A stretch of 64,000 nucleotides of DNA, from NCBI GenBank assembly GCA_016800925.1, contig JABCPU010000152.1, positions 86,913-150,912 of the forward strand, written 5' to 3'. Made by a program: the position numbers and the translations under genes. Under the pieces are notes generated by a model. It was not told the origin of the DNA. It ran no database searches and worked only from the letters and a program-made list of their open reading frames with translations. This DNA comes from Suillus spraguei. Lineage: Eukaryota; Basidiomycota; Agaricomycetes; Boletales; Suillaceae. Shown piece by piece: positions 20,851-32,813 of this stretch; within the stretch, counting starts at the first letter, position 1, and each line of letters begins with the position of its first letter.

Positions 20851-23496
20851 CTTGGAGAAACAAAGATTCGACGTATGTTTCTCCCAATGTATTACTAAGA
20901 CTTGTACGCGCTGTAGGTGAAAGAAAAGAACTTCGTGTCCCTATCACCCTTCACTCGTGTACTCGCTTAAAATCCGTCGACACCACTGCTGTTATTGATT
21001 CAGGCGCAGCCGGAACGTTTATCTCTGAAGAGTTTGTGAAACTCCATCAAATCACATGACGAAAACTCAAAACACCATTTCGAGTTACTACAGCAGATGG
21101 AACTCTCATCAAAGGGGGGCCAATCACACACTACTGTCTCCTAGTGGTCAAGATTGATGAACGAACCATGTATGGAAAATTCAATATCACCAAACTAGGA
21201 AGGAGAGATCAAATCCTTCTGGGAATTCCATGGTTATGTGCAATGAACCCAAGCATAGATTGGGCTGCTGAAACACTCGTCCTTCCCCAAACAACAAAAT
21301 TAGATGAGATAGAAGTTGATATGGATATGGATCGGAAGAAGAATGGATTGCCTTCAGCCTTCAATTGTTATTCTAAGAAATGGCAACATTCCCGACTTCC
21401 GAGATCCCTCGTAATCCCTTCCATTCCTAATGATCCAGAACCAGAAGTTGTCATCCCTTCTATTCGTAATAAACCCGAAGTACAAACACAGCGCACCACC
21501 GACCCTACCCCCTGTGTACAATTGCCATGACCAGTATCACCGATTCCCCATGCCAAAAAATGCAAGAATGAATCCGAACCCGAGCATCGGGCTGGAAAAG
21601 AACCTATTGAGCAACAGCCAATAGAAGAACAGAAGTATGGAAAAAGAAAGCAGAAGAAGAGATCCCTGGATGAGATACCAACGTACTGAAACTATCTAAG
21701 TTCTACGTCCCTCTGAAAACTCTTCACCATACTCCTTCAACTTCAATTGAAGAAATCCCTGATAAAGATGAACCCATGCCCTCATTGATCCCAACAGAGG
21801 ATGATGACCAATTCAACACAATGCAAGATGTCTGGCATGCGCCAGAAGTATGGGAGATTTCCTCCTATGAACTTGGAGATGGAGAATTTCTTGTGGAATA
21901 TGATACTAATGGAATCAGCATGAGAATCATCGAAGAAGTATCCATGGACACGCCTCTTACACATGATGGAACTTCCCAACTCGAATGACTACCCAACTAT
22001 TCCGCGATCCCCCTTCCTCCTCCAAAGTACAGTAACAAAGCTCAGGAATTTGCCACGGATGAGAAGGAAAAGAAAAAGAAATCCTTCGAAGAATTGGTCC
22101 CGGACTATTTGCACGACTTTGCTGACGACTTTGCTAAAGACAGATTAAACAAACTACCCCCTGAACGCTCTGGCATTGATCATTGGATCGATACTAAACC
22201 CGGTTTTATTCCTTGCACGTCTAAGGTTTACCCGCTATCGGAAAAGGAACGCGCTGCCGTTAAAACATTTATCGATGAAAACATTGCAAAAGGTTTCATT
22301 TCAGAATTGAAGTCACCTCAAGCCAGTGGCTTCTTCTTTGTGGGAAAGAAGAGTGGAGAATTGCATCCCTGTCAAGATTATCGCTACATCAATGATTGGA
22401 CAGTCAAGAATGCCTATCCGCTCCCACTCCCTATCTCCCTTGTCGCACGCCTTCACAAAGCACAGTTCTTTACGAAAATGGATATCCGGTCCGGCTACAA
22501 CAATATTCACATCCATCCCGATGATCGTTGGAAAGCTGCCTTTACTACGAAGTTTGGCCTCTTTGAACCGAATGTCATGTTCTTTGGCCTCTGCAATTCC
22601 CCGGCAACTTTCCAAGCATACATGAATCGCACCTTCCAGCAGGAAATCAATGAAGGATGGATGGTTATCTACATGGACGATATCCTGATTTTCTCTACAA
22701 CTATGGCAGAACATCGCGAACGGACAAGACAGGTTTTGATGAATATACAAAAAGAACATCTGTTCTTGAAACCGGAGAAATGCACCTTCGATGCAGACGA
22801 AGTGGAATACCTCGGAATGATAATTTGCCCTGGACAAATTGCTATGGACACTGCCAAGACCAAGGGAATCTGTAAAAGATGTTCAGTCATTCCTCGGTTT
22901 TTGCAACTTCTACCGAACATTCATTTCCCATTACTCCGATATCGCTCGACCCCTTATCGAATTAACAAAGAAAGATAAGGTCTTTGATTGGACAACCGAA
23001 TGTATGAATACCTTCGAAGAACTGAAAAGGCGTTTTACATCCCAACCGGTACTCCGTAACCCTGATCCTTCCCGACAATTTGCTATTGCTACCGATGCTT
23101 CGCTCGTAGCAACCGGCGGAGTTCTCTTGCAGACTGATGAAAATGGTGTTTATCACCCATGTGCATATCTCTCACAGTCTTTGAACCCCGCAGAATGCAA
23201 TTACCAGATCTTTGACCGGGAACTCCTTGCCATAATCTGGGCATTGACCGAATGGCGCCATTATCTTGAAGGAAACCCACACCCCATCCTGGTATTCACC
23301 AACCACAAGAATCTTCTGTACTTTAGAAGTGCACAGAAGCTTACCCGACGCCAAGCACGTTGGCAATTGATTCTGTCTATTTACGACATTGAACTACATC
23401 ACGTTGCAGGTACTAAATTGGCAGTACCTGATGCACTATCTTGCCAACCCGACTACGACTCTGGCAAAGACGATAACGAGGACCAGACCCTCCTCC
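20847..23496 (+). pseudogene. pol: Pol of element 1 (PR-RT-RNase H), broken and truncated
   Basis: Domains in order: protease with VIDSGAAGTFISEEF (about 20,992); linker; reverse transcriptase (about 22,150-22,830) with QDYRYINDW, FTKMDIRSGYNNI, FGLCNSPATFQAYMN and the active site YMDDILIFS; RNase H with IATDASLVATGG and FTNHKNLLYFRSAQ. Stops interrupt it (for example TGA for Arg at 21057-21059), and a small deletion near 22,867 shifts the frame after DTAKTKGI. Homology ends abruptly near 23,496, right after DNEDQTLL. Integrase, chromodomain, third ORF and 3' LTR are missing here. The missing 3' half appears to be element 4 at 48442-51457. Confidence 0.9.
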
Positions 23497-25475
23497 GAGA
23501 TGTGAAAAACGACTTCTTTGACCTTGGTAGACTTCACCTCCTTGACTTTGGTTTTTCCATTGTTTTCTGTCGAGTTTTTTGTATATATGTCAAGATTTAC
23601 AACAAAGACAGTCTCAAACTGAGGTATTTCTGGCTCAGGGGATGCGGAAGGTGAAGCCATCACTGGAAAGCAAGTCTAGGCAGCGCTGTATCATACTCGC
23701 AGCATACAGTATAGACACGCACTTAGGTTCAGCCCTATTTAGATGTGACCAAATGAGCATTAGGTTCGAAGGTTTGCAGAGGGTGTGTGACATGTGACAT
23801 GCTGTGATTAGGTTCATTTGGTCAGTGACCAACATTAGGCAGACACTATCCTTTGTATACATATGCAGTGCTACATGCTGATCCTCATGCTCAACCTGGA
23901 AGTGCTCACTCTACAAACATCATCTCTAATTTTATTCCTGCCTGTGAATCAGGTAATTTGCTGCTAGACAACAAGTTGGAGAGCTATGAGCAAGTGGTGG
24001 ATGACATGGAGCTTCAATCCATGGTGAATGGGTCTGAGGAAGTTGAGGCTGAGGGCCATGGTAAGCACAGACATGTCGCAAACACTCAGTACAAGGACTT
24101 TTGGCTGCACTAGTTATGTTATTTTTATATGTTTTTACTGCATGTCACAATTTAGGTTCAACAGTCTCAAAATTGGTGTGACTGTCACACAAATCAGGTT
24201 TGATTCACCAGGCATGTGACGGTGTGACAAACCTAAGTGCATATCTATACAGTACTCAGACAGTGGTTACGGGGTCTTACTTCGGGTGTTTCTGAGACGC
24301 AAATTCAACTTTTGCGTTTCTGCATTACCTTGTGTAGCAAGGTCATGTTGCGAGGGTAGATAATCTGTCAGTCACCTGATGTGAACATTATGCTGTGCAT
24401 GAGAAAATTAACACTTATATAATGATACATGATTATGCAGACCGCTTCAATGATACAAATACACAGATACCAATGAAGTCGCAAAACAACACAAATGACT
24501 GCAAACTCACTAATCCTTGGAACTGCTTGCTACTTGGGCAACTTCTTGTTTCTTTTGTGCTGGCTGATCATCTTTGGCCTCATTGAGGTAGTGCTTTGAT
24601 GGAATTTGAAGGCACTATTTCTCAAGATGTCAATTCTTTCCGCTTTCGCTTGAAAGCTGTCATATCCTGAGACATGCCAATGATGAACCTCAAAATGGAC
24701 TTCAACTAAAACTTCGTCCAACATTCAATTGATATTGAGGGGACTGATAGGAATTCCATCTCGAAAAACAGGGAGAGGCAAAGCACAATGAGTTTACTTG
24801 ATACCATCAAAATTGTCTTTGAGTTCTGTTGGAATAGGCCAGTTCTCTGTAATATCAGCAGAGATTGTTATAAGTTTTGCTTTACTTGCCCTTGGTTCAA
24901 AGACGTTAGTCACAACTCGAAGCATTTCTCCAGTTATATCTCGGATGATCATATTTCTGTGATCACCTGATTTGCCAGAACTGAGCGTGCTGCATTAATA
25001 AGATCTAATATTGTACTTAGCATGGGAATTTCGAGCTACTTATTTCTTTATGGAGGATGATGATTTGATAGAGGACATAGTGACTGAAGAAGTGTAAGGA
25101 CGATGGAGTATGAATAAAATTGATAGCATTCATGCAAAATGAATGATCTAAGAAGAAAGGGAGAACGGGTGTGAAAGTTGTTGCTAGCTCGCGTGGCTTT
25201 CGCGTAGGGCCATGTGGTTTTCGCTAAAGGCCACATTTTTTCGGTTAGCTTGCTAGACAATTCCATAGAGAAAGCTTGTGTGATCGCATGAAAAAAACAT
25301 CCGATTTCAGAATTTCGACAGTTAAAATTCTACAGAGTCCAAAAATTTCGAAACACCTGCCAAACGCGATATAGTGGACAGTAATCCGCATGCCTGCTGC
25401 GCTCTGGGCACAATACGGATAAACAATGCAGTTTTCCTACCATAGGGGAGTAGGCATTGAGAATAGCAAAAGCAA
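23497..25475. other. Unassigned, transposon-like sequence
   Basis: About 2 kb with no intact gene. A minus-strand frame ending at 23436 begins MMASPSASPEPEIPQFETVF and continues with a Lys-rich stretch; I recall similar N-termini in multicopy mushroom transposon proteins of unknown function, but cannot name the family. Another minus fragment (24724-24530) reads LDEVLVEVHFEVHHWHVSGY. Near 25,185-25,255 are GTGGCTTTCGC/GGCCACATT words, some in inverted orientation, with GCTAG; a similar GCTAGCTCACGTGGCTTTCG lies at about 60,547, so this is a dispersed repeat end. The left border at 23,496 is a rearrangement junction. Confidence 0.4.
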
Positions 25476-25480
25476 TAACG

Positions 25481-26363
25481 TGTTACAGTTGTACGTGCTC
25501 CTATTCATTTTCTCTTTGTCTCCTTTACTTGTGTATTACATAACGTGACTCTGACTCATATGCTCAATGCATCTGTACTATAGTTGCCTTCCTTCTTTGG
25601 ATACGCACTTACGTTCTCACGTCTCTCTTGGTCCGTGCGCACATATTGACTTATTTAAGCACATTGTATTATGCTTGTATACCTTACTTTAATCTTACTG
25701 GGTTTTACCTGGAATATCCTTCGCTTAGGTCTCCAACCTAAGTCGTCTTGAATCGTCTCTAAGTCTAAGCACTCCTTAGCCTTAGCCTCTATTCTTGTAG
25801 AACCTCTTAGACTTGTCTTTGAGGCCGAACCCTGAAATCAAAGGAATATACAGAAGTAGGAACAATGAATCAGACTAAGGTCTGCAGGAGTTGTACTACA
25901 AGTTTATATACTGTAGGAGCATGCCGGAGGGTAAGTACAAATAGTCCGAGGCTATGTCTGAAGCATACGGAAACACATTAGTAAGTACAGCGGGACATAA
26001 GGCTATGAACTCGGAGATGAAGCTTGTACGAAATACTTATCAAGACGGAGGCAGATATCACCGAGAACCGGAAGCACAGAGATACCCAGAAGCCAGAGAC
26101 ACAGGTATATTCTAAAAGGGGTAATGCGCAGGTGCACGGGAATAGTTCGGATATGAACTCGGATTGGATATGGACATGGATCGGATATGGACACGGATGG
26201 ATATGGATTGGAGTGGATGGGTGGATCGGATATGTGAACTGGATTGGATGGGTGGATCAGATATGTGTAGGTTGGGTGTCTGGATGTCCATGGATTGGAT
26301 TTGATCTAGACCTGAATGTACGGTATATGACAGTCGCTGGAGACGCCACCCCAGTTTGTAACA
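25481..26363 (+). repeat. Solo family A LTR interrupted by a family C LTR fragment
   Basis: It begins TGTTACAGTTGTACGTGC and ends CCAGTTTGTAACA, with a perfect 5-bp duplication TAACG (25476-25480 and 26364-26368), so it is a solo LTR. Between about 25,835 and 26,332 the LTR is replaced by the 3' part of a family C LTR, ending GTATATGACA. That piece includes a region of GGATATGGA/TGGATGG repeats. Part of LTR A was lost at the left edge of this nested piece. Confidence 0.88.
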
Positions 26364-26374
26364 TAACGGAAAGT

Positions 26375-26605
26375 TTGTCACATGTTGGGTTACACAATTT
26401 GCTTGCATTTGGTTACACAAATCATTACACAATTTTGGTTGCATTTGGTGACACACATCATAACACTTTTTGATTACACCATTTGCTTACATTTGGTGAC
26501 ACAAATCACAACACATTTTGATTACACCAATTTGTTTGCATTGAGTGACACAAATCATAACACATTTTTATACACAATTTGGTGACACAAATTTTCACAC
26601 AATTT
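26375..26605. repeat. Minisatellite with TTTGGTGACACAAATCA units
   Basis: About four to five imperfect units of roughly 45-60 bp, built on TTTGGTGACACAAATCA, TAACACATTTT and GATTACACCAATTTG. AT-rich and non-coding. It lies between the solo LTR and the Helitron, possibly within the Helitron's 5' non-coding part. Confidence 0.75.
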
Positions 26606-26935
26606 GGCTGCTGCTTTTGACTAGAATTCTTGAATTACATTGCCTTTCCCTGCAGCCAAGTTGTAACAAAGTGCAATACACTTTTTGTGGGTTTTGTTTG
26701 TTATTGATGATGATAGGAATTGACTGATGGATGAGTTCAGAAAACTCAAATTTTGCTATAAACAACCATTTGAACGATAAAATGGAACAAAATATACCTG
26801 TTCAGTGAGTTGCTGCTGATATGTATTGGTACATGATGCTAATGTTTGCGCATCACCATTTAGAAATATAGAACAGACCACCCCAGAACGTGATCATCGA
26901 TCACAGCACGAACTGGAATGACTTGATGACTTCAG
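26606..26935. other. Upstream of Helitron Rep-Hel gene
   Basis: AT-rich sequence with no gene. If the Helitron is intact on this side, its 5' TC terminus and the Rep-Hel promoter should lie here or within the minisatellite; I cannot fix the end. Confidence 0.35.
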
Positions 26936-29900
26936 ATGACTTCCCCTAGCAGGCACAATCGTTGTCATGCTATCTATACCAATCAGAACAGATCTGCTGC
27001 TCCTGTACAGCCAAATTTCATGCCAGCTGCGCCTGTTATGCAGCCTCCTCCTTACTTTGCACATCAACCGCTGCCAGTTGCGCAATATCCTGGCTTGCCA
27101 CGAAATGCAATCGAACATGTGTTGCATGCTCATCGTCCTCCTGTTGATTATAATGCACATTTGAATGACCAGACAAATGCTGCTCACAACAACAGACATC
27201 GTCAGTGTAATGTTCGTCGACAGCAGGACAGACAGGAGATAAGACAGCAGGCTCAAGCAGAGCTCATGGCAGCACAGATACAGCCTCCGCATATACCTCA
27301 TATTCCTAATGAACCTGTTCAGCCTATTCAACCTGCACCTCCTGTTCAGCCTGTTCAACCCGCACCTCCTGTGCCTCCTGTGTATGGTCCTCATAACTTT
27401 GATAATCCCCTCCAATACTTTGCACATCCTGTACAACCTGTACCTGCACCACCTGAACCTGATAATTATGACCAGTTCAATGTTCAGTTTCGGCAGCAGC
27501 TTGAGGCAGAGCACATTAGAAATGACTTGCTTGAAAGACAAGCACAGAATGAATTTCTTCACCAGCAGCAGCAGATTCAGCATCAGTTGCAGCAGCAAGA
27601 AGCTGAGTGTGTCCGTAGACAGGCCCAGGATGATCTGGCAGCCTTTCACTTGATGCAGTAGCAAGCTGCACAGGGAAACGGAAACCATGCTTTGCACCAG
27701 CAGCAAATAGCTGAGATAATTGCTAGACATGCTGAGAATGCTCGCTGTGAACAGCTGCAAGAAGCTGATTTGATGAATCGACGGCACTGAGGCCCTCAGA
27801 ACTTTGATGATCCTCACATGCTTAATCCTATGCCACCCAGAAATAATGTACCAGCACAGGAGGCATTTCGAAGACAGCAGATCCAATGGCAATTGCGCCA
27901 GCAAGAAGCCAGGAGGATCAATAGAGAGGCTGAGGAGGCTCTTCATCGACAGCAGCAGCAAGTTCAGCAACAGCAGATGCAGCAGCAGATGCAACAGCAG
28001 ATGCAGCAGCAAATGCAGCAGCAAGAAGCTGGGCAGGTCAATATACAGAGTCAGCATGCTCTGGAACAGCAGCAGCAGGAACAGGAGCAGCACGATAGGC
28101 AGGATCGGGATCGTCTACGAGCAAGCCAACAAGAAGAAGCACGTCACAACCATGAGGAGCAGAGAGTTCATGAGTGGCAGGAGCGTCTTGAGGAGGCACT
28201 ACATGAATATAACGATCCATTATCTGAACAGCAACATGCAGAAGATGAGGAGAGAAGAAAAACCCAGCAAGAAGAACAACACCAAGAGCGTGAAGCAGAG
28301 GATGACCAGCGTATCAATCAGGTCATTCCTGTTCCTGATGGAGCCCGAGCATATACGGAACCGATAAACCATCACACTCTTAGTCCTCTTAACATAGAGT
28401 GCCCCAAATGTCATGCACTTCACTTTGCATGCGAAAGACTATCCAACTCCTCTTTATGAAATCCTCGGTTTGGTATGTGCTGCTTGCAGGGCCAAGTCAG
28501 CCTTCCCCCATTTCCAGCATGGCCACCTGAGCTAGAGCGGGCCTATGCAGACAGAACATTTGTGTCCAAAATTCGCCAGTACAACAGTGCTCTTGCATTT
28601 ACCTCTGTTGGTGTCAATATCGAGGATCATGCTCTTCAAGGATCTGGCCCAAATGCTTTTCATATTCATGGTTCTCTTCACCATCTCATGGGCAGTCTTT
28701 TACCTCCAGAAGGTGTCCAGCCTTCATACGCTCAACTTTATATATACGACTCTGAAGAAGCCACCAACATATGCACCACCCGCCCTGGAAATGAAGGCCT
28801 CAATCCTCGGATTCTCAGAGATCTGCATGATATGTTGCATCGCAACCACCCATATGCTGCTGTGTATAAGCAGGCATATCAAGTCATGCGAGAGAAGCCT
28901 CCAGAGGAGCAGACAGACCTTTCTATGCTTATTCATTTCCAGCCAGGCACAGATGGTCAAAGATATAATCTTCCCACTGCCAATGTTATTGCTGGAATTC
29001 TTCCTGGAGACGGATCTGAGGAGGTGCATCATGTACACGACATCATCATATATTATCAAGGCGGTCCGCTTCGGCGCATAAGTCAACTTAGCCATGCATA
29101 TGCCTGTCTTCATTATGTCACTCTCTTTCCTAAGGGAGAGGATGGCTGGGACCTCTACATTGATATGATCATTCCTGTGGGTGGGCGTGCACGTGCAAAA
29201 AAGTGACTCAGCTGCTGTATTACGCCTTTCGACTTCATCCCCGCCCCCCTCGCCTGGATCACAATAACATCTTTCATGGTGAAGGCTGTTCCAGCAGTAT
29301 GTGGTTGATGCTTGGGCATCAATCAAGCAGAGCAGACTCAACTGGATAAGAAACAATCAGAAGAAGCTCAGGGCTGACTGCTACCAAGGGCTGACAGATA
29401 ATGTTTTCAATGATGGAGTGGGCAATTTAGCTGAGACAGGTCGTTCCATAATCCTTCCCCCCTCTCATAATGGAAGCCCTCAGTATATGCAGCAGCTGCT
29501 GCAGGACTCCCTGGCCATCTGCCGTGCCTGCAAGAAGCCTGATCTTTTCCTGATGATGACTGCCAATGGAAGCTGGCCTGAGATTACTGAGAATCTCCTT
29601 CCAGGTAAAGAGACATATTTGATGCATTATTATGACATGATCCTGACAAGTTGTCTTATGTAGGTCAGAGTGCTGTGGACCATCCAGACTTGGTTGCTCG
29701 CGTATTTTACCAGAAGCAGAAGGCTCTCTTGAAGAAGGTTCACAATGGCTACTATGGCAAGGTTGCGGGATTGGTGTACACCATTGAATATCAGAAGTGT
29801 GGCCTGCCTCACATGCACCTTCTCATCTTCCTGGATCCAGATCACAAGATTCGCACTGTGGAACAGATCGACTCCTTCATCTCTGCCCAAATCCCTGACA

Positions 29901-31998
29901 GAAATGTCCATCCACAACTCTATGAGGCCATACAAAAATACATGCTCCATGGCCCCTGCACTATGCAGCGTTGCTTGGAGAATGGAAAGTGCAAGAAGCG
30001 TTATCCAAAGTCTTTCACTCCCCAGACATTGATGAAGGAGGACGGCTATCCAGAGTATGCCAGGCCAGACAATGGTCGCACCATCCAAAAAAATGATGAC
30101 ATCTTCATCAACAAAGATGTCGTTCCCCACCCCCCGCAACTGCTGGTAGAATTCAACTGCCACATCAATCTCAAAGTCTGTGCTTCTATCAAGTCGGTCA
30201 AATACATCCACAAGTACATCTACAAGGGAAATGACCGTGCCACATTGGAGATGACAGGACCAGTGGATGAGGTCAAAACCTATCTTTACTCCAGATACAT
30301 CAGCTCCACTGAGGCCGCATGGCACATCTTTGAGTTTGGAATGCACCTTGAATGGCCCTCTGTCTATCGCTTGCCGGTCCACCTCCAAGATGAACACATG
30401 GTATTTTATGATCCTGAGGATATTGCACAGGATGTTCTTGAGTGCGCAGCAACCAAGGAGACTTGCCTCACTGGATGGTTCAAGGCTAACTCCAATAATG
30501 TCTTGGTGGCTGCTGGAGCCCACGACCACCTCTACCAGGACTTCCCCTCAAGATTTGTATGGAACAAGATGGCGTGGAAGATATGCCAACGCGGAATAGC
30601 GATTGGAAGGATGTACTCTGCTGCACCTGGCTCCAGAGAGCACTTCTACCTGAGATTGCTTTTGACTGTAGTAAAAGGTATGGTCCTGATGTCAATTTTT
30701 ATCAATAAAACTTACCATGTCTTCAAGGGGCCACCTCCTATGAGAACCTTCAGACAGTTGACGGTGTTTTATGCAACACTTTCAAGGAGGCATGTCAGCG
30801 CAGGGGTCTGCTTGAGGATGATAATGAATGGATCCAGTGCTTGCAGGATGCCTCTCATATGCATATGAGCACTGGACATTGCATGCGTAACCTCTTTGCC
30901 ATCATCCTCATACACTGCAACCCTACAGACCCCAGTGATCTTTGGAACCACTTCAAGGAGAATCTCTGCGATGATCTGCGCCACCGCCTATCACACATCC
31001 CATTCAGCATCCCCAACCCTACAGATAAAGAGGTTCATGACTATGGTCTCTATCTCATTGATGGCATGCTCCACAAAAATGGAAAGTCTTTGCAAGCGAT
31101 CCCTCAGATGCCTGTACCTCAAATGGCAGCAAGATGGGGGGCCATGCAGGGAAATCAGCTCATTGCTGAGCAGCTCCAATATAACCAGGAGGAGCTCCAG
31201 CAGATGGTGAACCCAGGAGTGCTTTCTCTGAATCAGGAGCAGAGGACAGTCTTTGATGCAGTGGTCAATGATGCCATGCAACGTAATGAACAAAGACCTG
31301 GACATTCATACTTTGTCCACAGTGCAGGTGGATGTGGAAAGACATATCTCTGCAAGCTCATTGCTTCAAAGCTCCATGCTGAAGGCAAGATTGTCCTATG
31401 CGTGGCTTCCTCTGGAATTGCTTCTCTCCTCCTGCCAGGTGGATGCACGGCTCATTCTCGATTCAAAATTCCAATTCCCATCAATGAGGACAGCTCCTGC
31501 AACATCAAGAAAGGAGATGTCATGCATGAGCTTCTCAAGGCCACCTCCCTCATCATCTGCGATGAAATTCCTATGCTACACCATCACATCCTGGAATGCC
31601 TTGACCGCTCATTGCGTGACCTTCTGAACGTCGATGCTGATTTTGGAGGAATGACAATGCTCTTTGGAGGAGACTTCAGACAGACCCTGCTGGTGGTGCC
31701 TCATGGATCCAGGGAGCAGATAGTGGGCACTACATTTTGCAGATCTCACATCTGGCCAAGGCTTTGCATCTTCCACCTAAAGACAAATATGCGGCTTGGC
31801 CAAGACCCCGCCTCTGATGAATTTGCAAAGTGGCTTCTTGAGATTGGAGCTGGGAAGGGCACACATGCAGATGGAACGGTCGCCCTTCCAATTCATATGC
31901 GCTGCCCTGACAATGATATCCGCTCTCTCATCAATGCCCTATACTCTCCTATTCTGCTCCCTGGGCATCCTCCTGTGAATGATTCCTTCTTCCTGGAA
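26936..31998 (+). pseudogene. Helitron Rep-helicase, nearly complete but broken
   Basis: Rolling-circle transposase. The N-terminal part is Pro/Gln-rich with coiled-coil QQMQQ runs (26,936-28,330) and a zinc-finger-like CPKCHALHFACERL continuing NPRFGMCCLQGQ. Then comes the Helitron N-domain and the HUH nuclease: CGLPHMHLLIFLDP (HUH) at about 29,800 and KYIHKYIYKG (paired Tyr) at about 30,200. The Pif1-type helicase has [11 protein letters not shown] (Walker A), IICDEIPML and FGGDFRQTLLVV. Two introns are visible: 29605-29663 (GTAAAG..TAG) and 30678-30727 (GTATGG..AAG), both restoring frame. Stops at about 27,659, 27,788 and 28,457 and 1-nt indels near 29,200 and 29,295 show decay. It is cut at 31998 by LTR sequence, losing motifs V-VI. 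Confidence 0.88.
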
Positions 31999-31999
31999 T

Positions 32000-32232
32000 A
32001 TTCCAGGTAAAACCCAGTAAGATTAAAGTAAAGTATACAAGCATAATACAATGTGCTTAAATAGGTCAATATGTGCGCATGGATCAAGAGAGTCACGAGA
32101 ATGTAAGTGCGTATCCAAAGATGGAAGGTAACTATAGTACAGATGCATTGAGCATATGAGTCAGGGTCACATTACGTAATATACAAAGTAAAGGAGATAA
32201 GAAAATGAATAGGGGCACATACGACTGTAACA
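32000..32232 (-). repeat. Truncated family A LTR
   Basis: Reverse-oriented 5' half of a family A LTR. From the right it starts TGTTACAGTCGTATGTGCC and runs to ACTTTAATCTTACTGGG and CTGGAATAT, then joins the Helitron helicase. The right side abuts a 5'-truncated gag at 32233. It therefore marks a rearranged junction between two unrelated elements. Confidence 0.85.
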
Positions 32233-32813
32233 CATGGGCTGACTTCCTTAAAGAGTTTGATGAAAACTTCAAAGCCATTGATCCAGAAGGAACCACCATG
32301 CCTAAGCTTAAGCAAAGCGGAGACCTTCAGACATACATTGCAGATTTCCAAGCCCTGTCAAGACAGGCAGATGTCACCGATGATTCCTCTCAGAAACAGT
32401 TCTTCATTGATGGACTGAACCAAGGCCTTCTCACCAGTCTTTTCAAAACCGGCATCACTCTTACATCATTTAACCAAACCATGAAGCTTTGTGTTACACT
32501 CGATAACAACTACACCCAGCTGAAAAGCATTACCTCTAGTCGCCCACAACAAAAGAAGAATAACTTTGGAAGTCATCGATACATAAGTTCCAAAGATAAG
32601 GACACTATAGAGGTAGATCACATCTCAGATATGGAACGATCCGAATGTATGAGAAAAGGGCAATGCTTCAGATGTTGCAAAACTGGACATCATATAGGAA
32701 CCTGCCCTGATAGGAAGAAAAAAACTCCGGTCCGAAAAACCAAAATCAAGGAACTCCCTGATGACGAAGATCATGACAATGAAACAGTGCGCTGCATTAT
32801 AGAGGATTTTTAG
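32233..32813 (+). pseudogene. gag: Gag of element 2, 5'-truncated
   Basis: Starts in mid-gene with TWADFLKEFDENFKAIDPEG and keeps the rest of the capsid-like domain (DLQTYIADFQALSRQADVTD, FFIDGLNQGLLTSLF). The zinc knuckle is CFRCCKTGHHIGTC, and it ends EDF at the conserved GAT TTT stop. The first third is lost at the LTR junction. An apparent start codon inside the LTR fragment is fortuitous. Confidence 0.85.

Noticed and set aside
22313..22837. Minus-strand frame of 174 codons opposite the reverse transcriptase
   Set aside because: Antisense shadow of a conserved coding region; the same kind of shadow appears opposite the RT of elements 2 and 5.
26894..28093. A 399-codon Leu-rich frame on the minus strand
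   Set aside because: It is the antisense of the Gln/Pro-rich Helitron N-terminus; CAG/CAA on one strand reads as Leu (CTG/TTG) on the other.
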